A stretch of DNA of 64,000 bases, from assembly GCA_019096195.1 (NCBI GenBank), contig JAGTXK010000090.1, positions 1 through 64,000 of the forward strand. The letters are read 5' to 3'. The translations under genes were made by a program, and so were the position numbers. The notes under the pieces were generated by a model, which was not told the origin of the DNA, did no database searches, and saw nothing but the letters and a program-made list of their open reading frames with translations. Origin of the DNA: Boletus sp. NGJ (Eukaryota > Basidiomycota > Agaricomycetes > Boletales > Boletaceae). Below, piece by piece: positions 45,025-57,344 of the stretch (within the stretch, counting starts at the first letter, position 1; every line of letters starts with the position of its first letter).

Positions 45025-48000
45025 TTAGTCATAGTATGAGTTATAGTAGTGATGTCTGGTAGGTTCAGATAAATCATCATATTCATCAGCACTACCCACA
45101 TCAACATATTGGACACGAGATGGGCCTGCAACAGGAGAAGTATTTTGCAGTACATGGCTTCGTCTTTGATATGAAGGTGAACGAGAATGATACATTCCCT
45201 GTGAAGTGGGTGGTCTGGCAGGAGCTTGGTGCTGTGGAGGATCAAGGTGGCGAGAATGAACCACAGGTGCCTCAGTCGGAGGAATCCGAACGAGTAGGAT
45301 GTGGAGGTTGAAAAGAGTTACTAGATGGGAGGAGACTTATAAGGTGATCAGTAATAATAAGTCAGAAAACACACTTACACTGGACGAGTGGTCTCATTGT
45401 AGCTGGTATCATAACATCAGCACTCACAAATCAAAAAAAGAGTTAAGATCTCACTCTATGTTTCTAAAGCCCTCAGATTGATAGTGGTTATTACCCACAG
45501 AGCGCTCAGCTCGTCTAAACAGGTCTAAGTTGTCATCATATACATGAGATGACCACTAACTGTTGGGGTGGCATACGACGATGAAACCTCTCATCTGCAC
45601 GGGCATCAGGTCGTCTAGAGAACCATCAGTTGTGCATATGTAAGAATTACCATAACCACTTACACCTGTCGATGAGCATGCTGGGTGTGTGATTCCTATA
45701 GAAAAATGAACATTGAAAGATGAAGGAGGGATCACATGATATACCTTAGATTGTGCCTCTAGCTTCATATGCTTTCGTATGGGGTGCTCCGGAACAGACT
45801 CCTCTTCATCACGGTGATGCTTGCGTGATTGTACACGAGATTTTGAAGGGTGGATGGGAGGAGGTCCCATTTGATCATGGCGAGGCTGTTTGACTTTACC
45901 CTTAGCCTTCTTACGAGCCACAAAAGCAGTATCTTCATGTGACGACACTGATGATGGCGAGGAGGACCACCTTGAGTCTGGCTCAGCAGGAATGCTGACT
46001 TCACGAAGGTACATCCCGGAGGAACTTGCGGCACTGCCTGAGGATGCAAAGTGGTCGAGACTCCGTGTCTGTGATCAACGGTATAGTAAACATTCTCGGG
46101 TCATTTTTCTCCACCCAATTACACCATTCTATAATGCAAAGTGAGCAACAGGTTAAACAAGCAAATTAAAAAATAAAACAGACCTGGTGTCCATATACCA
46201 ACTGACACCTCTACATCAGGAACTGTAAGTCGAGGCTGTTTGTTCTTCACATTAGCAAATCTTCTCCTGCCAGCATTAGGTACAATGTGGCGTGTATGGA
46301 GACTTGGCGAGTGTCGCTTAAGGTAAGGGTCAACAACTGCAATGAGTTCATCAACTTTTGCATCATGGGGGACCCATATGGGCGGGGCAGCAACACCAGC
46401 AGGCCAGTTAGTAATGGTTAATTTGTAGCGATACAGGAGATCATCGAATGATTGCCATGGAATATTCTTGCCATCTGTGCAACCGAACTCCTCTGTGCTG
46501 TGTGAATATCATGATAAGAAATGTAAGAGAAAAACATACTGAGTTTTCTACCCATCATTATTGGCACAATACGTCGATTCCAATCACAGAACCCCTCAGT
46601 TGGACCACTGATCTAATTCATCATCGGTGTTTGATCCATTACCCTCCATGTTTGCATGAGTATCGAACTCAGGGATTGGAACATTTGCAGATGGATCAAT
46701 CTCCTTATATCTGAACAACTCCGTTAGAAACAAGAAATGAAGGACATTGTGGACATACTTGACAACTGTTGTGACGTAGTCCAACCACTTGGCCAGCTGG
46801 AGTTCATGGCTATTGATTAACTCCCTGACAAAGGTGGATCCACCAAACCACCCAGCCACATGCCGGGCAGCTGCATTATGGCCTTTGTACACCACTATGC
46901 CCATCACCTCTACACCATCCAGGCGACTCCAAGCAGAAGCCTACAACCAAAGATAATGAGCAGACACGTCAATGACATAACAGCTGGCACATACTCCTTT
47001 TGCAAACTGCTCTCGGGCTTCCTCAACTAATGCAGCAAGAGATTTTGTAGACATTTCCCATTCCTGAACAATAGCCTTTCCATGTTCTTGTATCTCCTCC
47101 CATATCTCGGCATATTCTTCGTCATCTCCATGAGCTTCATAATGTTCTTTTTGCTCGGAGGCGGTAATCTTTGACCCTCTCTGTTGGAAGGTCAATGAGC
47201 TACACCACTGAAGAGCAATGCACTTACCACCCTCAGCAATCAGATGACTGAATGCATACCACTTTTGATGCAGATTCCACTGCTGCTCAGCTCGGGTCAT
47301 TAGCTTCCTCAGGCCAGCTTCTTCAAGGATCTGCTTAACAGGCTTTCCATATTGCACCGCCAATCGTTTAAGATCCTTCATAATGTTGTCGCCGAGTTCA
47401 TGAGCCTGTCAGCAAGCCTCATCAGGGAGTGGACCTGGACGATGGACCATTTTCCCTTTGCGTCGTGACACACCACGGCATTGGTCCTCTTGCTCACCCA
47501 TGTCATCAGACTGATCAGAATCATGATCACGAATCACTTCTTCTTCGTCTGATTCAGGAAATTCCAACGGTCCATCATTGGCATCGGGGGATTGAGATTG
47601 AGCAACAGCATTCAAATCTGATTCCATGCGCGCAAGCCTGCGACGATGAAACATTACTGTCTGTTGCTCGACTCTTGAAACCTCCTTCGACGTCACCTCC
47701 TCTGGCTGCTGTTCTTCCTCCAACTCATGCTGAACGTGTGGCTCCCAGTCATGATCGTGATCTGATTCACCTGTCAGTAGTGTCATTAGCATGAACCACT
47801 GGGAGTCAGATCATATTTACTGTGGGGAAGCTCGTCGTTGTCTATACCTTCTTCACTCGCCAGCACGTAGCGCTTCTTCTCCTGCTGTCTGAGAGTGATA
47901 CCTGTTGCTTGTATGTGGTCAATACGCATAGTCTGTTGATAGGAATTAGGTATTACCTGTGGTGCGTACCCTCGCAGGCCCATTATCGGCGGCATGATGA

Positions 48001-48550
48001 TACGCCCGGGTGTTTCCAAGGAGCGCTTGAGTACCTCGATGTCTCACTGGTCTGATTACCTGCCAGCTGACTGTCGACCTCATTTGGCTGGCTGCCATTT
48101 TCCTCATCCTCACATTCTCTCTCAGGAGAGCGAACTCCCGGCATTGCTCTATCGATGGGAGCACCCTGGAACTTCTCATCATCTGAATCGTGATGGTCTG
48201 AAGAGACTTGGCATCCTACCTGTGGTGTCGGTGAATGTGTGGCATCATTGGGGGTACCCTCAACCTTCCAGTGTGTTAACTTCAGTGAGGTCATACGATT
48301 GTCTGTCGCCTACAGGTGCTGCTCCCGTCTGGATGGCAAGCATTGTTAGTTTTGCGATTCGGACTGTCATTCTTATCACGTACCTTAATCTGCTTTTTAG
48401 TCCGAGTATATTTCCTGCGCTGATAGCACCGATTAACGACAATGGAGTGACAATATAAATGAAAATGTACCGTCGGCTGTGTGTATTTGTGTGCTGTTTT
48501 TGCACGGCGAGACAGTCGGCCACTCGGAGCAGGTGGTGATGAGTGACATT
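45025..48550 (-). pseudogene. KDZ-borne leftward gene of unknown function, one in-frame stop
   Basis: A multi-exon gene with a basic N-terminus (RLSRRAKTAHKYTQPT, then RRKYTRTKKQIK; start uncertain, 48294 is the first firm ATG). Next come an acidic region, HDHDWEPHVQHELEEEQQPEE, RRRLARMESDLNAVAQ and PESDEEE; a helical region GDNIMKDLKRLAVQYGKPVKQILEEAG; SAWxRLDGVEVMGIVVYKGHNAAARHVAGWFGG; FDDLLYRYKLTITNWPAGVAAPPIW; and a Ser/His/Arg-rich C-terminus ending at 45025. It resembles an uncharacterised agaricomycete family with the same NWP block. A TGA at 47409-47411 interrupts PDEAC-QAHELG, where arginine would fit. Introns are short with GT-AG ends. DNA binding is only suggested by the basic N-terminus. 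Confidence 0.65.
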
Positions 48551-50529
48551 GTATGGTAGAATTCTCAGTCTAATAGATACAAGATGTGTAGGCCAGTGAT
48601 GCTCGGGACACGCAGTCTCAGCAAAGAGTGCCTTGACCCATAGTCAAAGAACAAAAGCGCAAGACACGCAGTCTGCTGCAACGCAAGGTGGACACGAAGT
48701 CACACCAAAAAGAAGGAATGTGAAACTAGTCGAATCTATTCAGCTGCCTCAGGATATAAGTCCTATGCGAAGTCAGCCCAACGGCAATGGAATGGAAAGA
48801 AGGTTTATGCACAAGGCCCAAAGTGACCCTGTCCTCCTGATGGCAATCCACTCATGACACACCGGTCATGACAGAAACAATCCATTTGTCCTGAATAAGA
48901 ATAGAAAATGAGCGGTATCTATGCAGGCAACAAGATTAAGGCCCGAAACATAAAACCAAACCAGGTTAATTTAGGTAGACTAATAGGTGCCGCATGAATG
49001 CGGTGGGGGAGTATTTGTTACTGTGGGATCATGTGAATTATCTCAGTATGATGTTGAATCACAACAATGTACTCATCTGGGACACCGATCACGTTGCGCA
49101 GGAAGGAGTTGGAAAGGCTGAAACGTGCAGTTAGGACAATCATTGATGGGAAAAAAAGAAGCCCACTCACCAAGCAATAGGTTACAGTGTCGGCGAGATT
49201 GGAGCTAGGATTGGCTCACAACATTTGATGCGAGAAGAGCTGGGAGACAAAATTATCAGAGATTGAAAGATGGTTGTGCTAGGATCACTTATGCGGAGCG
49301 GTCGGAAAAACCATTTGTTCTTGCTGCATTGATACCGCTCTCTCGTTGTGTAGGTTCCTTGAAAGTCTGTGCTGCCACCGCTCCCTGGAGGCTCTCCATT
49401 AATGCAGGATGTATAGAGTATGAGTATGAGTACGACTTTTGAGACTGAATATACTCACATTTGCAGTAGAGCATTCTCGGGAATGCAGAAACGCTTTGAG
49501 TGGAGCTCAGTGTACAAAGTGAGGAATGAGCAAGAGAAAGGAAGATTGAGTGAATACTTACAAAAGGAGAGGAGAGGAGTTGCAGGAGACGTGTTCAGAA
49601 CGCGAAGAGATACACCCTCAAAATGGTCTTCAACCCCGTTGGTGATACTTCCATGAAAACGGTGGCACCGGGGCTACCGTAAGGACGCGAAGTCCTAAGG
49701 GTGCTTCAGCTCAGAGACGCATAGTCAACTGAGTGAAGATTCAAAAGGCACGAAGCCAATTGAGCATTGATGATTGAGGAGTATACAGTGGATGGTAAAG
49801 AAAATGCGTGGCAGTTGCAACAAGTGCAAACAGGGAAGCGTGGGAGAACTATAAAACATCTGAAAGACTGGGAATTTCCACAACAATTTTATGTCCAGCA
49901 AGACCGCTTCTTCCTTCACGCTTCTTACTCCACACTTCTGCAAGAACCCTTTAAGATCGTCTGGATTGTAATTGGCTTTGTGCCTTTTGAATCTTCACTC
50001 AGTTGACTACACATCTCTGAGCTGAAGCACCCTTAGGACTTCGCATCCTTATGGTTGCCCTGGTGCCACCATTTTCACAGAAGTATCACCAATGGGGTTG
50101 AAGACTGTTTTGAGGGTGTATCTCTTCACATTCTGAACATGTCTCCTGCAACTCCTCTCCTCTCCTTTTGTAAGTATTCACTTGATCTTCCTTTCTCTTG
50201 CTCATTCCTCACTTTGTATACTGAGCTCCACTCAAAGCATTTCTGCATTCCCGAGAACGCTCTACTGCAAATGTGAGTATATTCAGTCTCAAAAGTCATA
50301 CTCATACTCATACTCCATTTCAACATTGTGCAGTCTTTCAGTTTCAGGTACCGTTCAGTGAGTTGATCCCTCACAAACCCCAATCCACATGTCTCACAGT
50401 GTCTGTTTCTTTAAGTCACACATTGCATATTCAAACTCAGGATACAATATATCATAGTCCATTATCAGTATGCATTCCACTCATCCTTTTCTTCACGTTG
50501 TCAGTTTGTTCACACATGATTTGCAGGCC
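48551..50529. repeat. Intergenic region with a ~350-bp inverted repeat pair
   Basis: Between the divergent cargo genes. The arms 49409-49762 and 49969-50316 are reverse complements at about 90% by eye, around a 206-base spacer. Each arm holds a 90-residue open stretch on its own strand (TFETEYTHICSRAFSGMQK...), kept open in both copies. Positions 48551-49400 hold no feature I recognise. It may be a foldback element or a duplicated, inverted promoter serving both genes. Confidence 0.75.
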
Positions 50530-52738
50530 ATGTTCCCTCGTCGCGAATTCAAGCCCTACCGCCGACCAGGTCAAGGTAAGCCATGTCTGATATATAGACA
50601 AGAGGGCTGAGCTAAGATCATTTGAAGAACACATTCGTGAATTCGACGCCAACGTCATCGCATATTGCGACCCATATGTGATAACATCCCCAAATGCCGA
50701 CTGGATTCTGGAACCTCACTGTTTGGAAAACGAAGAACTGCGCGCTTGTGCAGATGGATGTTTCGGGTACCAAGACTGTTTCCAGTGGCCACAACCTTAC
50801 AGCGAGAAGTTTGAATACGCTGTTTGCACCCCAAATCCGCTGAAAGCCAAAGCTCTCGAAGACCCATCAAAGGCGCTCTGGGAGTTTTGGACACCCTCCG
50901 AAGATGATTTTGAGCTCATTGATCCACAATCTCCATTCCGTGCATCGGCAAACTCAACTGCGATGTGTACTACCATCTCTATCGGCTGTATAACCTAGGC
51001 CAAGTGAGCATCAACGATTGGAAGGCGAAGCGGGAGGGAAAGAAAGACGTAGTCACTGGCATGCAGCTTCATGCCCGACATCTCCTCAACATACTTGAAC
51101 ACCATCCGTTGACCTTTCCCAACGTTGTCCTCTACATTGCAGAACTCCAGCGCTATCTACTCGACGTTGCCGCCCATATGTGCTACGTCAATCACCATCA
51201 GTTCGCTCTCACATATCCCGATTTCCCCAAACCCACCAACGACCTATTGATGGGGTGTTTCACGAAAGATGTCACCACTTGTGAGCGGCTCTGGCGTGCT
51301 GGCATTCCTGTCTGGCTTGTCTGTTTCCCTGCAATTCGTCCCGCAAAATATCAACATCGTCAATGTTGTCTCCGTCACATGCCCCGACCACATCATACAG
51401 AAAAATTTCATGCACAACACAATCGTTACTGTCTACCCAACGCTACATCTTGGTCCTGGGGGTACTGACCGACATTTGAACACACGGCGCACCTTCCGTG
51501 CCCAACTCATCGAGCCTCCCACTACCACTCCTTCCAACGTTGTTCCTCAGCAAGGCCTGGTAGCCTCCTCATCACAAGGCACGTCAGGTGGCCGGGTCCA
51601 AGGAAAGAAAAAAATAATGCGCGTAACGTTGTTCAGCAACAAATGTATTCCGCAGCCGGTATGTTTCTATCTCCATCACAGCAAAATGTGTTCTGATGCG
51701 GCATTACCCTACTTCCCATAGCATTATGCAACAGAGCCCACAACCCAAAGAGTGGTCGAGACAAATGGATGGAGCTCGACGCCACCAATATGCCACTAGC
51801 ATTCCCCCAATGGGTCACTGTATTCAAACGGGTGGACAAGAATCCCACCAGGATCAGGAGCAGAATGGTGGATGCCAGCTATCGTTTCCCTGAGCCTGCG
51901 CTTCTCATTACACCTTCATCGCCTCAGCGATGGAAATTGTTCTGCGCCAACTGGCTAGCTGCTCGCCCACTTTGGATCAGTCGTATTGAGCACAACCCTC
52001 CGAGCCCACTTCCTGCACCTCAGACTTGGCGGGACTTCCTCAACTCTATTCCATCAAACATTGTGGCTGAGAATATAACGACCAGATCAGCGCAGGAGAA
52101 GCTAGCTGCCAAGACACTTTTTGGAGATACCCTTATGCATCTGCAGGGAGAGACCTGGGCTGGGCGGGACTCTGTGCTGTGGCGGAACCAGACAATTGTG
52201 ATCACAACACTTGAAGACCTGCCCGCTCATTTGATTCATTCCATTCTATGGGAGATCTATGAGCTCAGCTTCCGCTATGAGCTGTTGGCCCTGGATTGCG
52301 CAATGGTTCCGAGGTTGTGGGTAGAGGCACCTGAAGAGAGGATCGAATTATTACACAGCATCTTTCCAGAGGAAGTCGGGGCTTGTGATGTGGGAGGAGT
52401 CAATGCCGACAACGGAGCAAGGGATGTGGGCCTCGCTGGACATTGCCTATCCTTTCCTGGAGAGCTGGCGGAAGTTGCTGTCGTCATGGCCTCAGGCTCA
52501 ACGTCTCGCTTGCAATCGCCAATCGTGCAGGAGTCCTTCACATCTGTTGTGCAATTCGACGTGCTGATGAGTGCGTGTATGTTTTACACTCAAACCTTCT
52601 TCAATGCGTTTGGTAGGCCTCCAGTTGTCTCGCACCGCGTCCCTACCTATGTGATGAGTTCCATGTTGGAATTTTTTATATATGTCAATGCCGTCAACAT
52701 TCCTGTCTCCCTTCTACCCTGCGTACACTGGTTTGATT
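50530..52738 (+). pseudogene. KDZ-borne rightward gene, agaricomycete family of unknown function, frameshifted
   Basis: Recognisable blocks in order: FPRREFKPYRRPGQG, ECLENEELRACADG-like, EFDANVIAYCDPYV, VVTGMQLHARHLLNILEHHP, LYIAELQRYLLDVAAHMCYVN, PTNDLLMGCFTKDVTTCERLWRAGIPVWLV, LGPGG, then after an intron near 51658-51720 WMELDATNMPLAFPQWVTVFKRV, VDASYRFPEPALL, NWLAARPLWISRIEHNPPSPLP, TWRDFLNSIP, WEIYELSFRYELLALD and FNAFGRPPVVSHR. I know this order from many agaricomycete hypothetical proteins near transposons; no function is established. One frameshift lies near 51320-51340, and another pair near 52370 and 52550, where the other frame reads SGLVMWEESMPTTEQGMW. Confidence 0.7.
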
Positions 52739-52980
52739 AATGCATAACAGGTTTTGCTTTTATTATTATTGAGTGATGCCGACATGCTAACACTAACTTT
52801 GTGCACTCAGGGTTCTATAGCACTAGACGACAGTCCCTTTCTTTGATGCTTTCTCCCCTTTCCTTTGCATACTGGGACTACGTGTCTCTGTGTACTGACT
52901 TTGTGTCAAATACACCTCTGCCCATTGACTACACGTCTCTGGCCTATCTTTGACTTCGTGTCAAGGTATTCTTCGTCTCG
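52739..52980. promoter_or_regulatory. Probable transposase promoter region
   Basis: A 240-bp T/C-rich gap between the rightward cargo gene and the transposase, with repeated GACTACGTGTCTCTG and GACTTCGTGTCAA words. Promoter role is inferred from position only. Confidence 0.3.
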
Positions 52981-55900
52981 ATGGCTGTTTGTCATCCTCA
53001 TCTTCGTGTGTCTCACTCCTTATCTCCAGTAAAATCGTCTGGCGGTGGCAACCCTACTCATTCCACCCTTCCAGCTACACATGGATCAGTCATACAACAG
53101 TTGGCGCATCGTCCACTCAATATACTTTGTGTCAGCCAGACCTTCTCGAGAAGTCCCGCTTTCGTGATTCCAACCTTCGTCGTCTTTGTCACGCCCCGCC
53201 ATATCTTGTACTACCTGGTCGTCAACACCTCTCACAAGGTGTTTTGAATGACCATCATCCACGCTCTCCCGTCCATGATTCCACAGATCACGCTCAGGAC
53301 AGCAATACATTCCTTGATACCGTTCAGATTTTTGGCGACCTTCTGCCTGTTCGAACATCTGCATCTCAGAAATGACAGAATCAATACCGTCGGTGGTCGC
53401 AAGATGTCATCCCAGCCATTCTAAAGCCCTATATGCAATATGTCCGTGTGACTACGTCACTTTCCACCTCTGCAACTGTAGATGCCGTCCATGTCCCACC
53501 ATGTGATGGAGTCTCGTGTCTTCCTAGACAATTAGAGGTAACATGCTTGTATTTTGATCGTGAGTCGCTTTGTATCTTCTTGGTGATATGCTTTATGAAT
53601 ATTCAACCAGGCCTTGAAATCATTACATTGTCCATTTGCTCATGTCGCCCAGCACCCCTACAACTTGTGGCTCTTGGCCCCTTTGGTTGTGCACCAGTGT
53701 CGCCTTCCCTTGCTGTTGATTTCCGTGTACTGGAGTTGGTGAAGGTGTTGTTTGTCCACATGACACCCAACATGTCTGGGTGGACAGAGGCATTGGAGAG
53801 CTTCTTGAATGACTGCGGGTTTAAATTAGCAACAAATGTATGTTGTTTTTTTAAGTGCAACAACAATTCAGCTCAATTTTGCCTAGGATAATCTCAGGGG
53901 GCACTTCAGTACTGCCTATCACTGGTACCTTATCCTTACAATTGTGGTGGCAGAACATGTATCCGATCTTCTCTGTTGTCGATCACCTGCTCTTGATTCT
54001 GAGGATCGGAATATGTCTGACAGTGAAAACCCACAACCCAGTGAATATCTGAGGACACAGTGTCCATTGTGCTTTGGAGGGAAGGGTTGGAGATGCAATT
54101 GTGACAGAAACAATGAGTATGTTTCAATTTCATTCATAGTACAACTTGCTTATGAATGTTTAGCATTGATCTAATTGTTTGTATTGATGCCTGCTTCACC
54201 CAGAAACGTTCATGCAGTGCTTGCAATGATGTCACTGAGGATCCACCGAATCCTACTCAGACTATTTTCATATCTGAATGCGATGTCAAAGCCATGGAAA
54301 CCCGTGTTGAGGAGCATCATGATGTGAATGCAGGTCGGAAGAGATTGCGAATGCAGTCTGCAAAGGGAGATGGGTATGAGAATGGCATGAAGATTCCGAT
54401 GTCTGTTCTCAATGCTTGTGGAGACTCATTTGTTGCTGCCGATGAGAAATGCATGAGAAGGCCAGCACACACTATTTTGCTGACACTGGGCTTATGGCAA
54501 TGCTTTGCTGCCATGACCGTGTGCTATGGCTTGTCAACATGACTTCTGCGGGAGAAAAACAACATTACGCCCTCACACTCATCCAGCGCCTCTTTGATCA
54601 CCTTCCTTCGGACATGTTGGTGGGATTACTCTATGATATTGGCTGTCAGCTGGAATGGAGTTGCTGGAAATGGGGATTTTTGTCGGAGGCGATTCTCTCC
54701 CGCCTTACCTTTGCCATCGCTGTGTTTCATGCATATGGCCATCAGTGGGCATGTCAAGTCGTTTATCACCCTTGGAAGTGTGTCGGTTTCGGCCTCTCAG
54801 ATGGAGAAGGATGTGAGCGCTTGTGGAGTTTCCTGAAACCCCTCATCCCTGTGCTTCGAGTATCTGGGGTCAGTTTAATTATTGTCTCAAGGTCTTCCTC
54901 ACCACTAACTAATGTCCCTTTGCAGTTTCATCAACGGCTTTTTGTGCTAGACTCTCAGGTTCGCCACCTGCATGTCAAGTCCCTTGTATGTTTCGGTGAT
55001 TGGTTGCACTGGCGGTGGATGCATTGTCAGAAGAAAATGGCTGCAGCTTCTGAGGCACTTGCATTACTGGAGATTGAGGAATCTGTCCTTCGAGATCAAT
55101 GGGCAGCCCAGGTTGCTCATCAAACAGCACCTCTAGTTCGTATGTTGTTCTTACATTCTTCTGTCATATGTTCTTATCTAACTATATGTCATTGTCTGTG
55201 CTGCAGGACAGGCAAAGAACAAGGCTGAGGAGGATGATAACCAGGGTTCTCGCACTAGAGAAGACCTTAGAGCATCAACAGATCATTATCAATGATCTGG
55301 AGCACCAGCTCGCCATGGACAACAGTGGTGATGTCATTGACTTAAATATTTGCCTGGTTGAAGCAAGATAAAAGCTGTTGATGACTGCTGCCCTTGTTAA
55401 AAAGCGCCGGGCGGCTTTAGGTGTATCTGATCGTGCCAACCTTGCTGCACTCAAGCGTAATGTATATTTACAGGTAAGTGTAAGTAAATTGCAAATCATG
55501 TAGGGACTGATTGGGTTTGGTGCCAGGTATGTATGAATGCTCATGGATTGAAAACTCGCATATGGGAGAGGCTTCGTCAACACAAGTTTGAGCTTGAACG
55601 ATTGGAGCGTGCCTACCGCACCACAGTGAATGGTATGTCTGTGCTATTCACCTTTGGATACTGAAGCTTAATATGCTCTTCATGATGTAGAGAACCGACT
55701 ACAGGGCAATGTTCAAGCAGCTATCAAGCGACATGTGAACCAACCATCCTCAAGCTTGTCAGCAATTATAATACTCTTTGCAAACAGCTGTCGACACTCA
55801 TTGATGGTGGCACAGCACCTCCTGGGGCAGTTGTCCCTCCTAGTATATCTCATGAGGGTATATTTCAGCTGGATGTTGATGATGACATATGGCAAGACAT

Positions 55901-57286
55901 AGGTCTTGATGATGCCATTACTGATCCACCACTTTGGCTTGCTAATGAAAATGTGTATACTGGTATTCGCCATCTGCTAGAACATGACCAGTGTGTGGAG
56001 GAAGAAGCTAGAGTTTGCCATGAATGTTATATTCTTCAGGAATGGATGATTTTGGAGTGGAACAATCTCCAGAAAGCAAAAGATAAAGCAGGTGAGTTGT
56101 TTACTGCTTTTAATATCTTAAGAATATTCTTATATCTAACATATTCTAGATGTGGATGAACTATATCAGTTAGATTTGCATGAGGTTGAATTATGTAGGC
56201 TATGTGTCCGGTGGGAGACTGTTAAGAACAGGGCAACTCCAATGAGACTCCGAAGGACCAGAGTTACTTGAGGGTGTCGGGACTTGGCTTCACCTTATGT
56301 GGTGTGCCCTTGCTCGAGTCCGATGTCCCGGATTTCGAAGATGTAGGAGGATCAGAGGTTTGGACTTGACGTAGTCGAACATCAAGTCGAGCAGAGGGTC
56401 GGAGTGAGTCATGTCGAGACTCAGACGGGAGACAGGAGGAGTGTTCAGAGTTGATATTCGAACTGACTTTACAGGAGTAGTACAGAGGGTTTATATACAA
56501 TCGGAACGAAGGTATTAGTAATGGAGTTCGTAAGGTATAATGAGTAACGGAACGGAGATGGGACCTCGCCAGAGCAGTGCTCCTAAGTGAGACAGACACT
56601 GGGTCGGAGACAACTATAAGGCGGGACTAGGACGGATGAAGAAGCATAGGTTATGTACGAAAGGAGAAGTATGAATACTATAGTGAGGGTGTTACAAGTC
56701 CGAGGGTATGAGGACATACTCCGAGGGAGAATGCGCACTGGAGTTATGGACAGAGTGCCGGAGTTGGACTTGTCGAATTACACAGGATATGACAGAGACA
56801 CAAGTTCGTCACATACCTTGTGCTTGGGCTATGCCAGATAGCTGGGGGCCCTCAAGTATCACCCTTGGCCACACTGCACTTGCCATGCATCAACCACAGA
56901 GTGCCCATGGTAAGTACAAACTTCTGATTGTTATTGGATTACATGCTCAGTATATCCCTGTTGGATAGTTTCTCATCATACAGAAGTAAAGTTTTTTGCC
57001 TGTGAGGTTGATGGTTCATGCTCATTTTGTTGCAAAATATCAGCCTAGTGTGGATGAAGTGGAGGAAAGAGAGTTGACTGAGGAGAAGGAGGAGGAGGAG
57101 GAGGGAGAGAGAGGAGGAAATATTGGTGATGATGAATTGATGGCAGAAGCTGAGGATGCTGCATTAGCCTATGAGTATCAACTTGATGGGCAAGATGATG
57201 ACCTGGATGATGATATGTTCTCTGAGTCCCCTAGTACCATAGATGATGATGTTTGTACTTTGCCTTCTAAGAGGCTGAAAATCTGA
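52981..57286 (+). pseudogene. KDZ transposase with CxC-type cysteine cluster
   Basis: Multi-exon (breaks at about 53560, 53838, 54117, 54869, 55140, 55474, 55633, 56092 with GT-AG introns of 47-67 nt). The N-terminal part has YRRWSQDVIPAILKPYMQYV, a cysteine cluster with LSICSCRPAPLQL and CPLCFGG, and VCIDACFTQKR with a first acidic residue. The core is ASTHYFADTGLMAMLCCHDRVLWLVNMTSAGEKQHYAL, LYDIGCQLE, FHAYGHQWACQVVYHPWKCVGFGLSDGEGCERLW and FHQRLFVLDSQ, typical of KDZ. A coiled coil follows, then LDVDDDIWQDIGLDD and an acidic tail ending SKRLKI. A one-base frameshift near 54450-54462, a TAA at 55369-55371 and a solo LTR at 56220-56794 inactivate it. It would cut and paste the element. Confidence 0.9.
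56220..56794. repeat. Solo LTR in the KDZ transposase
   Basis: A 575-bp TGTTAAGAAC...GGATATGACA segment with target duplication gagac (56215-56219 and 56795-56799). A TTTATATAC box on the plus strand reads as TGTATATAAAC on the minus strand, suggesting minus orientation. A family different from the TGTTACG solo LTRs. Confidence 0.88.
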
Positions 57287-57344
57287 ACATACTTTGCTTT
57301 TCATCCAGTCTTGTTATTGCAATTCTTTAGTCCCAGCTCCATCT

